Assembly: GCF_021531655.1 (NCBI RefSeq)
Contig: NZ_JADYUF010000040.1
Location: 1 to 32,591 of the forward strand
Length of the DNA stretch: 32,591 bases
Direction of reading: 5' to 3'
From: Leyella stercorea
GTDB taxonomy: Bacteria; Bacteroidota; Bacteroidia; Bacteroidales; Bacteroidaceae
Shown here piece by piece: positions 32,344-32,591 of the stretch (position 1 is the first letter of the stretch; each line of letters opens with the position of its first letter). The notes beneath the pieces are model-generated. The model had not been told where the DNA came from. It saw only the letters and a program-made list of their open reading frames with translations, and ran no database searches. A program made the translations under genes and the position numbers.

Positions 32344-32591
32344 GGAGAAGGGTGCAGTCAAATGTCAGTTATACGGGCTGAAAGCCCAATAAGCTCATAG
32401 CCCAAGGCAGCGCCTTGGGTGTGCGGATTGAAAAAAAGCAAAACGCCCTGCAAGGGCAAAAGCATTGATAATTAACGCTTTTGCCCTTACAGGGCGCATT
32501 GTTATTTGGGATACTTTTACCCAAGGCGCTGCCTTGGGCTATGAGCTCATTGGCTTTCAGCCCGCTTTGTTAGACTTTTGATACACTCTCC
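32344..32591. repeat. Palindrome-rich MITE-like element, copy 3
   Basis: The core (GGGCTGAAAGCCC, AAGGCAGCGCCTT stem, the long CGCCCTGCAAGGGCAAAAGC palindrome, a second AAGGCGCTGCCTT stem and GGCTTTCAGCC) is closest to the reverse complement of copy 1. It begins near GGAGAAGGGTGC and ends at or close to the window edge with ATACACTCTCC, so the right boundary may be cut by the window. Confidence 0.7.

Overview
The window looks like chromosomal DNA of a Bacteroidales bacterium, most likely Prevotellaceae (Prevotella/Segatella group). The reasons are: promoters of the Bacteroidetes type (TAnnTTTG near -7 with a TTG-like box 19-20 bases upstream), a type V (FimA/Mfa1-class) pilus operon of lipoprotein subunits, a giant secreted protein with a type IX secretion-like C-terminal tail, a PafA-type phosphatase, WG-repeat and DUF4369/thioredoxin-fold proteins, and dense families of short palindromic intergenic repeats. 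The genus is an inference; no rRNA or tRNA gene was seen.

Layout. 1-2010 (minus strand): a minimal nucleotidyltransferase (MntA type) whose expected HEPN partner seems reduced to a 30-residue tail, preceded by a pafA-like alkaline phosphatase. 2010-2366: divergent promoters and a block of 22-bp repeats. 2367-6070 (plus): a WG-repeat protein, then ribD and a DNA2/UPF1-like SF1 helicase 3 bases apart. 6198-20732 (plus): the centrepiece, a membrane-bound AraC-type regulator followed by an eight-kilobase-plus pilus cluster. It runs DUF3575 outer-membrane protein, DUF3868/OmpA/TPR protein, Mfa1-like major fimbrillin, FimB/Mfa2-like anchor, two further lipoprotein subunits and a 1768-residue secreted protein. 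Two related hairpins lie inside the cluster, one after the major subunit and one just before the giant gene, and probably set the dosage of the parts.

20733-21637 holds a terminator, AT-rich AATTCAAAA repeats, another 22-bp repeat block and a palindrome-rich element with 15-bp terminal inverted repeats. 21638-31633 is mostly housekeeping: an M15 peptidase convergent with a GT9 glycosyltransferase and an esterase, then a Nudix hydrolase, a DUF4369/TlpA-like lipoprotein lacking the CXXC motif, a lemA-TPM pair under a promoter carrying a long dyad, aroQ, an O-methyltransferase and mutS. 31634-32591 has no genes and holds two more copies of the palindromic element and a 22-bp block.

The most unusual observations are the pilus cluster with its giant tail-bearing partner and internal hairpins, and a 107-bp sequence present in opposite orientation at 20988-21094 and 32196-32302 (105 of 107 bases identical), bracketing about 11 kb. 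All family names come from reading motifs by eye; no database search was run.
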